A stretch of 64,000 bases of DNA from Charina bottae (taxonomy: Eukaryota > Chordata > Lepidosauria > Squamata > Charinaidae), in NCBI GenBank assembly GCA_023362775.1, contig JALMGJ010000025.1, positions 6,338,001 through 6,402,000 on the forward strand, given 5' to 3'. This document shows positions 9,960 through 20,840 of this stretch, one piece after another (the first letter of the stretch is position 1; each line of letters starts with the position of its first letter). Both the position numbers and the translations under genes were made by a program. The notes beneath the pieces were generated by a model. It searched no databases. It had not been told where the DNA came from and saw only the letters and a program-made list of their open reading frames with translations.

Positions 9960-10482
9960 GAATCCTGCCCAGAGCAGACAGAATACGAGGACTGCCATAG
10001 CAGTCGAACTAGCACATCCCCAAGTATTTAGTAATAAAAAATCTGTTGTTCTTTGGTCGCCAGGATTTAACAAGCTTAATCCCTGAGAGAGGTGATAAAA
10101 ATTCATTAATCTAATTAAATACTTCTTATTGCCAAAGTGACTTTGTAGAGTAGCTTTGCTGAAGGATAAGTGCAGAATAAAATGGAGTCCCAGCAGAGAA
10201 GCGAGCGTTAGACTTGAGCAAGCTACTACATGCTTCATTAAACTCATAATTATCCTTTGGTTCTAAGTAGCTGATATTATTTAATGAACATCCAAGATAA
10301 TTTAAAGAAAATGTTTGCTAATGAGAAACAAACAGTGGTATGGAACACTGATATCTGGGGTGCAATAACCATGTATCTTACCTGATCACTGTATACAAGT
10401 TGTTGGAAGTGGGAGAAGGGCATTTTGATTCAGTTAAATGTTCGTTAGTTCTGCAGCATTTATATATTCTCATTGAAGATTA
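9960..10482. other. Unassigned sequence
   Basis: About 520 AT-rich bases, nothing recognised. Confidence 0.35.
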
Positions 10483-10547
10483 TACACACACACACACACA
10501 CAGATACATACACACACACACATACACACACATACACACACAAACAC
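10483..10547. repeat. Interrupted (AC)n microsatellite
   Basis: AC repeats broken by single T or G changes (acat and agat interruptions). Confidence 0.93.
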
Positions 10548-10963
10548 AATCTCATTGAAAACAACCAGAATATGTTAACAGAAACTGAAATTGTAATTGG
10601 AAAGGCGCTACACACTTGGATATCTTAGCTTCCCATGAAGAAAAGTCTTGCAAACTGAATTTTACAAGGTTGGTCCTGTGCCCTGCTTCCAGAATGCTGT
10701 TCCTAAATTGGGAAACTGTTTTAGAAGGGCAGTGAATAGGTGCCAGACCTGGCTTTCAGTGAAGGCTTTGTGATTAATTTGTAAACCTTTTGGCAGCTTA
10801 TAGGTAGCCTGTTACTTTGGATGATGGGCGAGAGGCTGCAATGGATGCGATATAGAAACTCAAGAGTATGCCTTATTTATTCTTGGCCACCTGACTGAAT
10901 CACTGAAACTAACCATTGCCAACTAGTTGTAGCAGAAGCATCACTTACTCTCTCTTTCTGTCT

Positions 10964-10965
<2 letters not shown>
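10548..10965. other. Unassigned sequence
   Basis: About 420 bases with no recognised feature. Confidence 0.35.

Positions 10966-11000
<35 letters not shown>
10966..11000. repeat. (AC)n microsatellite
   Basis: About 17 perfect dinucleotide units. Confidence 0.95.
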
Positions 11001-11003
<3 letters not shown>

Positions 11004-11950
11004 GCCACACAATTTCAGAATTTCTATCAAAATATGAAACTTAGAAGAAAATATTATCCTGAAGGGAAAAAACCCTACCATCAGGCCTCTTGTGGCTATT
11101 TCATGTACTTGTTATGCAGTGTACAGACTGGAAAGGGACTATGGTGGTCCTCTATTATAAACAGTTGGCTATCCATGTTTGTCCACAACAACTCCTAACT
11201 TGATAGATTCCTTCGTTTGAAATGATTTGACTCTAGTCTTATTTTTTTCAGTGTAGTACCCTCTAGATGTGGTAGGATTACAACATTCATAATTCTCGAC
11301 CAACACACATTAGACAAAGACAAATTCTCTTCTGAGCAGTCTGTCCTACTGGTCTTCATCAACAGATGTGCCATTTCTTTTCAGTGACCAAATACATAAG
11401 CAAAAGTTGGAATAAGCATGACATATAATTACACTGACTTAACTGTATGGAGGATATTTTGTTGAATTTATTATGATATACCTCTTGAGGGCCATTTGTT
11501 TCTCAAAGTTTGTTGGTGCTTCATCCTTTAGTAAATTAGTTTTTCCTGATCTAGTGACAGGTTATCTGATGGAGTAGACTTATGGAAAGACCCCTTGGAC
11601 AGAGATAGATGGATAGCTTCATATCTAAGTTCTGAAGATCTAATTCATATGTTCTGGTAGACTAGTTCTAGAAAAGCTTACTGTTAATGTGTATGCAATG
11701 TGTATCACTATTTACAATTAGCTTTGAAACATTGTTGAATGATAACTCCAGGTCAATCTTGCCAATGTGGGCCCATCTAAATATTTCAGACAACAACTCC
11801 CATTAATCCCAGCCACCTGGATAAAGGTTAAAAAAAGTAAGAATTACTCCAAATATCTGGAAAGACTTATGCTGAGGAAGCTAGCCTAGACGCAAATCCT
11901 TCTAAGGGGGAGTGGTGTAGATGTAATAGATTTGGGCGGTGAGAAATTGA
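11001..11950. other. Mostly unassigned, one MITE-like relic
   Basis: About 950 bases. At 11755-11825 the text caacaactcccattaatcccagcca resembles the inner arm of an old foldback MITE family seen in several diverged places (also about 12715-12790 and 45810-45890). The rest is unassigned. Confidence 0.3.
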
Positions 11951-11968
11951 ATAGATAGATAGACAGAC

Positions 11969-12044
<76 letters not shown>
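11951..12044. repeat. (AGAT)n/(AGAC)n microsatellite
   Basis: Tetranucleotide array with alternating AGAT and AGAC blocks and a long pure AGAT block at the 3' side. Confidence 0.96.
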
Positions 12045-13019
12045 TAAGGATCTCCCAGTGGGTAGTAGCTATGAGAAGTAAATGAAACCTCCATTACAGA
12101 AGGATTACCCTGAATATTGATGTTGAAGATATCCTGTGATTTTTCAGAGACATGAGGGTGGGTTCAGGTATGATGATTCTTAGCAATGTTTGCAAGGCTT
12201 GCAGGTAGTTGATTGCCTCAAATTGGAAAAAAAATGTCATTCCAACAGCTGTCTTTACTGTTTCTGAAAACAGTGTCACAGATGTGTTGCCTATAATGTT
12301 GCATGAAAGATGTCAGCCTAATAAGCAGACATCAGTATTTTGGAAAAAGGCTGACTGAAAACACAAGGCATATATGACTCTCCTAGTTTATATTTTGCAT
12401 TTTCTTGGCACTAGATAGACTAGATTTACAAGTGCCTTGAAGGGTACAGCCAAATATTATATGTGAATTTCAGAAATGAGGGCTGTACCACTAAACATGT
12501 TTGGTTTGCCCTTTTTATCTATTAGAGTCAAGGCACCCCTTCAAGGTATCTGCTGGGACTCTAGCTCCTCCCATGTGAAGCAAGATAACCATTGCTTTTT
12601 TGCTCTGTTGCCTGGAGAAAGGATGTTGCATTGGTTCAGAAAGAAGGCGGTTGATGGAAGGGTGGAGTTGATGGTGATAATATATTGGTTTTACAGAGAC
12701 TATGCTCTAGGTCAGCCTCCCACAACATGTCTTTCTCCAAAAATCATGGACTGTAACTCTCATCATCCCTATTTTGGGGTGAATAGGGTTGGTGCAACTT
12801 GGTAGTAAAGGTTTCCTCATTTTCCTCAATCCTTATACATCACACTATTCAGGCCTTCAGGTTAATATGCTACCATGTCTCTGCAGGTGACAGCATCTGA
12901 TCAACTTGTCTGTCCTTAGAAATCCAGATAGTACTTCAGAATCCAGGGAGTATGAAGGTTGTAGGTGAGACTGGGAAACTGGGAAAAGATCTGTAAGAAG
13001 GCAGTGGCAACCCCCCTAA
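12045..13019. other. Mostly unassigned sequence
   Basis: About 970 bases. Apart from a diverged MITE-like arm at 12715-12790 (actgtaactctcatcatccc) nothing is recognised. Confidence 0.3.
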
Positions 13020-14330
13020 TTTTTGTAAATTGTTAGCTGCCTTTCAGTTTTGGATCGACAAGTTTTATAGCACCAGTTGAGTTTCCTTCAATCCTTAGCA
13101 AAAGAAGTTTTAAATACAAGTTTAAGAACTCAAAACATTCTTTTGGAATAAACAGCAAAAGGGTGATTAGAACTTTGATTTTGGAAAGTTACAAATGGAC
13201 TAAGGGACCAGATGGATTTGAAATAAGATTTTGGAATTAATTATAAGAATCCTTCCCATGGGAAAATGCTTTTGTTTTGAATTCTCTTAAAAATAAAACA
13301 TGATAGGCTGAGATAGGCTGAGATAGGCTGGACACTAGAGGGAACTAGAAGGAATTAAAAATACAATTAAAGGAGAAGAACACTTAAATTTGACTTACTA
13401 ATACAGAATGGAGGAAAATATTTATTATTTATATTTATATCACTGCCCATCTCCCCCAAAAGGGGGACTCTGGGCGGTTAAAAATATTTTAACACTGGAC
13501 ATATTGAAGGATATTTTTGAACAGTTGACCCAGAAGTTAATTTTAAGAGTGTCTGCCTCTATAGATAGACTGTGTTTAAAATATGTTATGGAAGAGGAAC
13601 AAGTTTTACCAGACAAGATTGAGACTGATCTGAAAGTGGATTTAAAAATGACAGGCTACAACAAGGATATGGAAAAAGATGGTACATTGGACATATAAAT
13701 GAAACCGGCTGATGTCTTAATAATTAAAAGGGATATACAAATAACAAACAAGAGAGTGACTTGGATAACTTTCCTATATTGGATTTATAAAAGACACTTG
13801 TTAAAGCTTTGAAGAATTTTGTGAGAAGGGACAAAGAAAAAAATGAAAAGAAATCAAGTTCTAGGACATTATTTGAAGGGACTAAAGATCAATATTGTTA
13901 AAAGTCAAAGGAAGGGATATAAAGTTGGTTTATTTGATCAAGGTTAAAATAGATATGATATATCTGGTAACCCTTAATGGAATTTTGCTGATTAGGACTG
14001 AACAATGAGGCTTTAAGGATTTGTTTAGAGAAAAGAGATGGGACATGGGAAGAAGAGATCATTTGCTGTATTTTAAGAGAAGGTGGTAAGTTACTAAAAT
14101 TGTTTATTTTTATTGTGATGAGGGAGGAAGTCATTGAATTTTTTATTTTTCTTTACTATATTCTTATTTTTTCTTTCTATTTCTACTATTTCTATTTCTA
14201 TTTCTTTCCAGTTCTATTTCCAGTTCTATTTCCAGTTCTATTTTCTCTTTTTATTCTTTTATTCTTTTAGTTTGTATTAGTTTTTATCTTTTTAATTGTA
14301 ACTTTTAATAAAATTACTATAAAACAAAAA
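13020..14330 (+). mobile_element. L1-like element with ORF1 but almost no ORF2 (copy A)
   Basis: This copy aligns along its length with the reverse-oriented copy at 53200-54440, so the two define one family. Order: leader (ggaataaacagcaaaa, aagggaccagat, cacctagagggaact-like blocks), an ORF1-like coding part at about 13480-13740 (LDILKDIFEQLTQK, SASIDRLCL, heptad-like leucines and lysines suggesting a coiled coil), a short AT-rich joint, a remnant like the last residues of an L1 ORF2, and a 3' UTR ending in ataaaattactataaaac near 14320. The joint leaves no room for RT or endonuclease. Stops and frameshifts show it is dead. A 15-base unit (ctatttccagtt) is repeated at about 14195-14240 and gataggctga three times at about 13300-13330. 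L1 affiliation is inferred from the 3' end and ORF1 style, not proven. Confidence 0.6.
13424..13480 (-). mobile_element. L2-type 3' tail nested in the L1-like copy
   Basis: A 57-base piece with cactgcccatctcccccaa and gactctgggcggtt, the reverse complement of the L2-type 3' end (compare 56467-56502). It is flanked by the exact 9-base repeat aaaatattt at 13415-13423 and 13481-13489. The sister element at 53.2-54.4 kb lacks it at the same place, giving an empty-site comparison inside one window. Confidence 0.85.
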
Positions 14331-14564
14331 GAATGCTTGGATTTGGCTTGTAAAGGAAAATGTGTGGGAAGAGATCAAGGAGATATGGTAGCCTTTTCTA
14401 TACTGCATTTGTTTTGGAACTTCTAGAATAAATTACCAAGATATCATCTATTTTCATGGAACATCTATTATGACCTGGTGCCCTTACAAAACCAAACAAG
14501 AGTTTTGTTATTCCAGTAAGAAAATGCCTAAGTACAATGATAATGAAAGTGTTCCTCTGAGTCA
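14331..14564. other. Unassigned sequence
   Basis: About 230 bases, nothing recognised. Confidence 0.3.
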
Positions 14565-14612
14565 GGGTTCTCCAACCTTTTGCACTGGTGACACATTTTA
14601 AATTTTCAGAAT
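14565..14612 (+). mobile_element. hAT end relic
   Basis: gggttctccaaccttttgcactggtgacaca resembles the terminus of the hAT MITE at 41565 (ctttccaaacttttcat, then ggtgacaca). Only one end is visible. Confidence 0.45.
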
Positions 14613-14765
14613 ATCTTATGGATCCTTCCACAAAATGGTTGCCAAGTCTGATGTTGCCAATCATAAAATAAACACTTATTTACCAGAATCTTCTCTCCCA
14701 GCTCAGATTTCCTTTGTCTTTTTCTGGGCTGGTAGATACATTTCCAAAGAAATTCCCAGAATGTA

Positions 14766-14809
<44 letters not shown>
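14766..14809. repeat. (ATT)n microsatellite
   Basis: About 15 trinucleotide units. Frames reading poly-isoleucine on both strands come from this array. Confidence 0.96.
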
Positions 14810-14813
<4 letters not shown>

Positions 14814-15309
14814 TGAATGCCATTTATCTACTTTGGACCCCGAGGCATTGTTGAAAATACAGTTTTGTTTGAAGCTGGAGCTCTGCTTTAAGCGCACTTC
14901 ATTCTCATTTATTACAGTAAAACCTTATTTTAACACACTAATTTGGGGGAGGGGGTATCTGTTATTCATGAATATCCATTAAATATAAAAATACATAATT
15001 GCAGTTATTTTCATCATTTGCATGATAAGTTCATTATGCAAATGAAGTAAATTGTTGTGGAAATTTGGTCCATTGCATAGAAAATCCATTGTACTAAGGT
15101 CTGCTAAATTACAGTAAGGTTTCACATTATTTATTTTGAATTGGTTGTTAAGCACCTTGTTGAAAAGTGCAATAGTCCTACTATTCCAAGTCCACTCATT
15201 GTGTACCACAGCCAATGATGGCTGATTTTCTTCTTCATGATATGAACTCTAGCCAAGGGTTTGGGAACCATAAAGGTAACATCTAATTACGTACATATGA
15301 GATGCTCAA
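14810..15309. other. Unassigned sequence
   Basis: About 500 AT-rich bases, nothing recognised. Confidence 0.35.
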
Positions 15310-16130
15310 GAATGCTATTGTTTGCAGTTAGGCTGTTGTTTCAAATTTAGGCAATCCAAATTATTTCTAAGTCCTTATGGTATTGTGCCTGGTGCTCCAA
15401 TTACAACAGGTACCACTGTTGACAACATCTTCCAAAGTTTTGTGATCTCTATTTGCAAGTCTCGGTATTTTGTAATCTTTTCCAATTCCTTGTCTTCAGC
15501 ATTACTCTCTTTTGGAATCACTATATCAATAAACCAAACATGGTTATTTTCAGTGACAGTAATATTTGGTGTGTTATGTTCCAAGTGTTGATCAGTTTGA
15601 ATTTTAATATTTAACATAACATTTTTGCTTTGTCATTTTCAGTGTCTTTATTTGTGATTTCATGTTTACTGACTGCAAATCCATATTTTTTTACAAAAAT
15701 GCCAGTGTAATATCTTCCCGACTCAATCATGTCTTTTTTTGGTAATCAGTCTCTGCAATTTTGCTGTATCTGGTTATTATATGATCAACTGTTTAATCTT
15801 TATCTTAGTAGAATTGGCATTTACTATCCAAAGTGGTCTTTTCTATTTATGCCTTGATGGCATTTGTGCATAGTGCTTGTTCTTGGACAGCAACAATCAT
15901 TTCTTCTGTTTCCTTTTTTGATGTACCATTCTTAAGCCACTGCTATGTTCTGATGTTGTCTGATTTTCCTTTAGTACCTTTCAGAAAATGTCCATAGTGT
16001 GCTTTAGTTTTCCAATTTTCTAATGCAATACACTGCAGAAATAGTCGACTGGACTTAGATTGACCTTGATAACCTGGACTGGCAAACCAGAAGATTGATG
16101 ACTATCATTAATGCTCTACACCTTTATAGT
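15310..16130 (-). mobile_element. R4-type LINE remnant: restriction-like endonuclease domain
   Basis: On the minus strand, scattered across frames, I see the C-terminal signature of a non-LTR element with a restriction-like endonuclease. In order: a VAVQEQALCTNAIKA block (about 15880), a CCHC-type knuckle with most cysteines lost (HIITRYSK near 15770), IQTDQHLEHNTPNITV...HVWFID (about 15600-15530) and KYRDLQIEITKLWK...VPVVIGAPGTI ending at about 15375. The endonuclease core normally reads PD-x12/14-D, and here the first aspartate has become asparagine. Several stops and frameshifts lie upstream of 15617. The 80-codon frame at 15375-15617 is just the best-preserved stretch. R4/Dong is my best clade guess; R2-like relatives share the layout. 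Confidence 0.6.
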
Positions 16131-16614
16131 TATGTCAATAGATTATATCTTCCAACAGACTGGTGGACAAGGACTTTTATAAGTAAAAATAACAATAGAG
16201 GAGGAAAAATGAGAATTTAAGGAATACATCATTAGTCTGAACAGTCATGTGGTTTTTAGTTGTGTTTTTAACATAAGTAATGGAGCTGCTCAAAGTCTTC
16301 TTGTAGTTAGATGGCCTTAACAAATCCAATCAATCAATCAATCAATCAATCAAATCAAGATAAATAAATTTACTTTACTGAAATAATCTCAGAAACAAGA
16401 GCTATTTGAAGAAATAAATCTTAATATGACTAAAAATAATAGATTGAAATCAGATTAGAAAACTATGGCTAGATGGATTTGATGAGATCCCAAAAGAGAG
16501 AGAGAGGAGAAGTCTAAAGAGCAAATGGCATTGGCAAATGCATGCATGGTTTGGTCAGACAGAGAGTTATGGAAAGGTCTAGCAAATGGGCTTGGAAACT
16601 AGGTTTTAGTTATG
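16131..16614. other. Unassigned sequence with (AATC)n
   Basis: About 480 bases. A short (CAAT)n array is at 16328-16353 and a GA-rich patch is at 16495-16507. No other feature recognised. Confidence 0.5.
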
Positions 16615-16745
16615 CTTCCTTTCCTTTCCTTTCCTTTCCTTTCCTTTCCTTTCCTTTCCTTTCCTTTCCTTTCCTTTCCTTTCCTTTCCTTTCCTTTCCT
16701 TTCCTGTCCTGTCCTGTCCTGTCCTGTCCTGTCCTGTCCTGTCCT
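16615..16745. repeat. Pentanucleotide array, (TTCCT)n switching to (GTCCT)n
   Basis: About 18 units of TTCCT to 16705, then eight units of GTCCT with no intermediate mixture. Open frames reading FLSFP or KERKG repeats are artefacts of this array. Confidence 0.97.
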
Positions 16746-16935
16746 GTGTCTTATTCCTCTTCTGCACTCTGCACAACACTGCTTATCTAGAAAGGGAATA
16801 GCATGGGGAGGGTCTTTGCATAGACTGCAGTCTTTAGCTCCTTTATGCAGAAGCAAAGTCATGCAGAATATAGCAGGTGACTACATATAAGCAGACTGTT
16901 GGTGTATTATACCTTGAGGAGTAAGTCACAGCAAT

Positions 16936-17158
16936 TTGGCCTAGTGGTAAGGTGCTGGGCTAGAAACCAGGAGACTGAGAGTTCTAGTCCCGCCTTAGGC
17001 ACGAAAGCCAGCTGGGTGACCTTGGGCCAGTCCCTCTCTCTCACCCAACTCACCTCACAGGGTTGTTGTGGTGGGGAAAATAGGAGGAGGAAAGAGTATT
17101 AGGTATGTTCGCTGCCTTGAGTTATTTATAAAAAAATAATAATAAAGGCGGGATAGAA

Positions 17159-17160
<2 letters not shown>
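16936..17160 (+). mobile_element. MIR-type CORE-SINE with L2-type tail, near complete
   Basis: The tRNA head shows an A box (tggcctagtgg, about 16937) and a B box (gttctagtccc, about 16981), the internal RNA polymerase III promoter. The CORE/MIR block gctgggtgaccttgggccag follows at 17010-17029, then cctcacagggttgttgtgg, and a tail ccttgagttatttata...aaaggcgggatagaaaa. A (TCAA)n array extends from its 3' end. This is the best reference copy for the SINEs at 4466, 36164, 56593 and 58936. Confidence 0.88.
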
Positions 17161-17198
<38 letters not shown>

Positions 17199-17199
17199 C
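17161..17199. repeat. (TCAA)n microsatellite at SINE 3' end
   Basis: About ten perfect units starting directly at the SINE tail, as expected when a short LINE/SINE terminal repeat is expanded. Confidence 0.95.
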
Positions 17200-17460
17200 T
17201 TGTTGGTTAAACACCTGCAAACTTTAAAAGGTCAGGCAGCATGTGATCCAGGTTGAAGAGTATAAAAGAACCTGCCTGCTCCTGCCCCGCTTCTGCTTCT
17301 ACGCCTGGTTGCTTCTACTCCTGCTTGCTTCCTACTACTTCTTATCTTTTCTGGTGTGTGGATTTGTAACACTTCCAGGGATCTGGAAGAGAACTGTAAA
17401 TAGTATCTGTTTGAATGAGTAACTAATACAACTGCAACTGATTTACTACAATGACTGGCA
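17200..17460 (+). mobile_element. Possible LTR or promoter-like fragment
   Basis: A strong TATA box (gtataaaag at 17260-17268) is followed by pyrimidine-rich sequence with repeated cctgctcctg/cttctgcttc, then actgtaaatag and aactgcaactgatt. The plan resembles the promoter part of a solo LTR, but I find no terminal TG...CA pair or target duplication, so a decayed promoter or another repeat is equally possible. Confidence 0.25.
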
Positions 17461-18429
17461 TCATTTATTGGTCTCTAATGCCAAGCGCTTTCTGAAACTC
17501 TGCACATGCAAGAAAACACACACACCAACACAGACAGCCCTTGCCTTACTCCCCCCCCCCCCCAAATCTACCCAGGGAACATTTGGACAAGAGATCACCC
17601 GGAGAGCAGGAGACCCAGGGCTGTGAGCTGGTCTGGGAAGTGGAAACAGACCTCGGAGACAGAGACACATACTGTATGTACTCCGAGAATCTATTTTCCA
17701 GTGTAATTTCCTTTGAGGCCTGGAAGCATATTGAGAGGCCCTGCCTTACTACAATGCACCGTGTTCCAGTTGTTTCCCAGCAGAATTTCCAAGACCTGCT
17801 GCTGCCTTCTTTTCTATGATGTGAAGTGGAAGCACTGCAGGGAAAGCAGGTGGAAAATGACACTTCTTGTAAAGGAGGCTACCTAGCCTGGAGACAGCGT
17901 ATTAGCCGCTGCGTTTGGTGCATGTTTTCACTCAAGCACAGGCGGAAAAACCTTTCCCAGGGTGTCAGGATAAATCCTCTGCCTTGCACTCTTTTTCTTC
18001 CCCACGTTCCCACCTGCTTGCCTTCTAAGTGTCAACGTGTCATGCCTTCAACACAGGCTACCTGTAAAATATTGATTTGTAGCAGGCTGCTACTGCCAGC
18101 TTTAGATTCCTTCTTCTTTGACAGTAATTATAAGCTACTACAGACCAATGCAGACTCAGGACCAATTTCATCATCACACCAGGAGTGCATCACGCTGTCT
18201 TTTGCGTGACTCAACATAAGGAAACAAGGCCTAGAAAATAATGAAACAAGGACCTGAAAGAGTAACTGAGGAACAACCTCGAGAGGCATCAAAGGAACCC
18301 ATGGAGTTTGCGAGTTGATAAAACAGTGGCTGTCCCTAAAAGCAGTGCCAACAGCTCTATTTCTTCTCCCTTCAGAGGACCAAATGTAACTCTTAAAGAA
18401 CTTAAAAATTCAGTATAAGTCCCTCTTAA
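17461..18429. other. Unassigned sequence with a C-run
   Basis: About 970 bases. A C-homopolymer is at 17550-17562. Overlapping open frames on both strands (17541-17819, 17546-17863, 17826-18209) have no motifs. Confidence 0.35.
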
Positions 18430-20840
18430 AAGAAAAGAAAAAAATCAGCACTGAAGGAGTCCTGGCAGAAACTTATCCAATCAGTCAGGATGAGAGACTC
18501 ATCCCTTTTCTGGTATATCACCAGAGGGTTGGGGAAATCGCTACCCTCCTTCCCCACTTAATCAGGTACCAACTCAAGCTTGGGAGGAATATTTTAGAGG
18601 GTTATATGTAGACCCAGTCAGCACTAAGAATGAGAGTCTGATCGATCTGGAGCAAGCTCATAATTGGCCACCAGTTTCGGTCCAAGTGGCATCCCGATTG
18701 ATCGAATCTCTTAAGGTCAACAAGGCTCCAGGTGCTGGTTGTGTTATGCCCGAAATGATTAAAAAGAATTTTAGTTGGTGGCCACCTCTGTTAGCATCTC
18801 TGTTCACATTTATAGACCAGACTGGTCACATCCCAAGAGACTGGGGGTGGCAATAATTGTCCCAATTTATAAAAAGGGTAACAAGAATGAGCCATGTAAC
18901 TACAGGCCCATCAGCCTTTTGAGTGTTGTCAGCAAGTTATACGCCAAACATTTAAATCTTAAACTACAAGACTGGATTGAGACAGAGGGCATAATCCAAG
19001 ATGAACAGGCAGGTTTCAGAGAAGGGAGATCAACAGTAGATCACATACTGGTGCTGCATCATCTTGTACAAAAATATACATACAAAAAGAAATCATCCCT
19101 CTTTGTAGCCTTCCTTGACTTCAAACAAGCCTTTGACTCAATATCCAGAAATGTTCTTTGGGAAAAAACTAAAAAATACAACTATTGATAGGCGCCTCCT
19201 CCATCTCATACAGAAATTATATTCCAATTCCACCTTAAGAGTGAGGCGTAACCCCCACGGGACCCTCTCTGGCATAGTAAACGTGCAGAAAGGAGTGCGA
19301 CAAGGATGTATTCTTGCTCCCTCCCTTTTTAATTTCTATATTAATTCATTGGTGGACCTCTTACATAACATGGATATCCACGCACCCAATCTAGCACAGC
19401 GCAAAATTCCAATTCTCCTATAAGATGTGATGATGCTATAATTTCATAAACCCCCGTTGGATTGAAAAGAGCAATTGCAGCAACACTAAGGTACTGCAGA
19501 CAAAATCATTTGGTTCTCAACTTTGATAAATCAAAAATTTTGGTTTTTGCTAAGAGAGCTAAGCAGCATTCCTCGAGAGTGGAAGGGCATACATTAGAGC
19601 AGGTTAATGCATTTAAATACCTTGGGGTGGTCTTCCACTCAAAAGGTACTTGGAATGCATGCCAGAACTACGTAATGCAATCAGCCCTTAGGTCAATGAA
19701 CGCCATTAAACAGTTTTTTTACACTGGTGGGGGACAATTAGTACCTGCGGCTTTAAAACTTTTTGAGGCCAAAACATGGGCTCAAATTCTCTATGGGGCA
19801 CAAAAAGGACTTTATGTGAAGAAGGAGCTGCAGGAAACAGTACAAACAAAATTCCTGCGATCAATTCTAGCCGCACCCGATGGCACATCAAATGCCCAGT
19901 TAAGGCTTGAGACAGGAATGCCGTCAATTCAGGTGAGGGCCTGGAAGTTGATGATAAATTATTGGCTAAAAATGCAATTCTTCCCAGTTGGTTTAACCCC
20001 TCTAGTTCTAACAGATAACTTCTCTTCACCCTGGAAGCAGGAGGTAGAATATAAGCTGGGTTCATATGGGCTCTCTCCACTATTCTTAATATCATTAGGT
20101 TATGACCAAGCTAAACAACTAGTCATTCAAAGAATAAGGGACATGGAGTTCCAGATTGAAGTTAACAGGTTACCACAACATGACAGAATTTGGACAAACA
20201 GGGGCATATGGGAACCAGTAAGTTATTTGCTAAATCTAACTTTCCCTAAGCTGAGAATTGCATTCTTCAAAGCTAGATTCAATATTCTTCCATCTGCACT
20301 ACTTCAAGGCAGGTAGAATAAAATCCCTATAGCTGAGTGTATCTGCCCATGTGGTGAAGAGGAAGTTGAAACCATCTCACATGTACTGTTACGTTGTAAA
20401 TTCTATAGGGACATTAGGTCAGTCTACATTTTGCCCCAGTAGATAAATTCCCTGGGAATCCAGATAATTTTTACGTGAACCATCTTCTTCAGGATCTAAA
20501 ACCATACATTATGTGTGCAGTAGCCAAATTTTGTGTTGCCACAATGAAAATAAGACAAAACCAGCTAAAGAAGTAATTCCCTTGTTTTAAAAATTACTTT
20601 TAAATTAAAATATCTTAATTAATAAATTGGTAGGGGATATATATTTTTATTTTATACTTACTAATGTTTTAGGCTCACACTACCTAGATAACAAATGCAT
20701 TAATATAGTAATAGCAGAGTGAATGCTATATTATTATGTGATATATTTTATTAGTTGGTAGTATATTATTGTGTTTCTTTGTTTTTCTCCTTTTAAATTT
20801 TGCTGGTCATTGACTGAATAAATATTATTGATTGATTGAT
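18430..20840 (+). mobile_element. I/Vingi-type non-LTR retrotransposon, 5'-truncated
   Basis: A LINE reverse transcriptase spread over frames 18775-19188, 19115-19423 and 19462-20316, with readable pieces from about 18470. Motifs in order: LIESLKVNKAPGA...PEMIKKN (about 18700), IIVPIYKKGNK and NYRPISLLSV, EQAGFREGRSTVDHI, FVAFLDFKQAFDSI (catalytic aspartate), KGVRQGCILAPSLFNFYIN, a ruined YADD box at about 19421-19440, FKYLGVVFHSKGTW, YGAQ..., and beyond the stop at 20314 a knuckle CPCGEEEVETISHVLLRC. The 3' end runs to cattgactgaataaatattattgattgattg, a terminal (ATTG)n. There is one frameshift near 19170 and another at the YADD box, plus stops, so it is dead. No endonuclease is present. I place it in the I/Vingi group on general resemblance; this is tentative. 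Confidence 0.82.
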
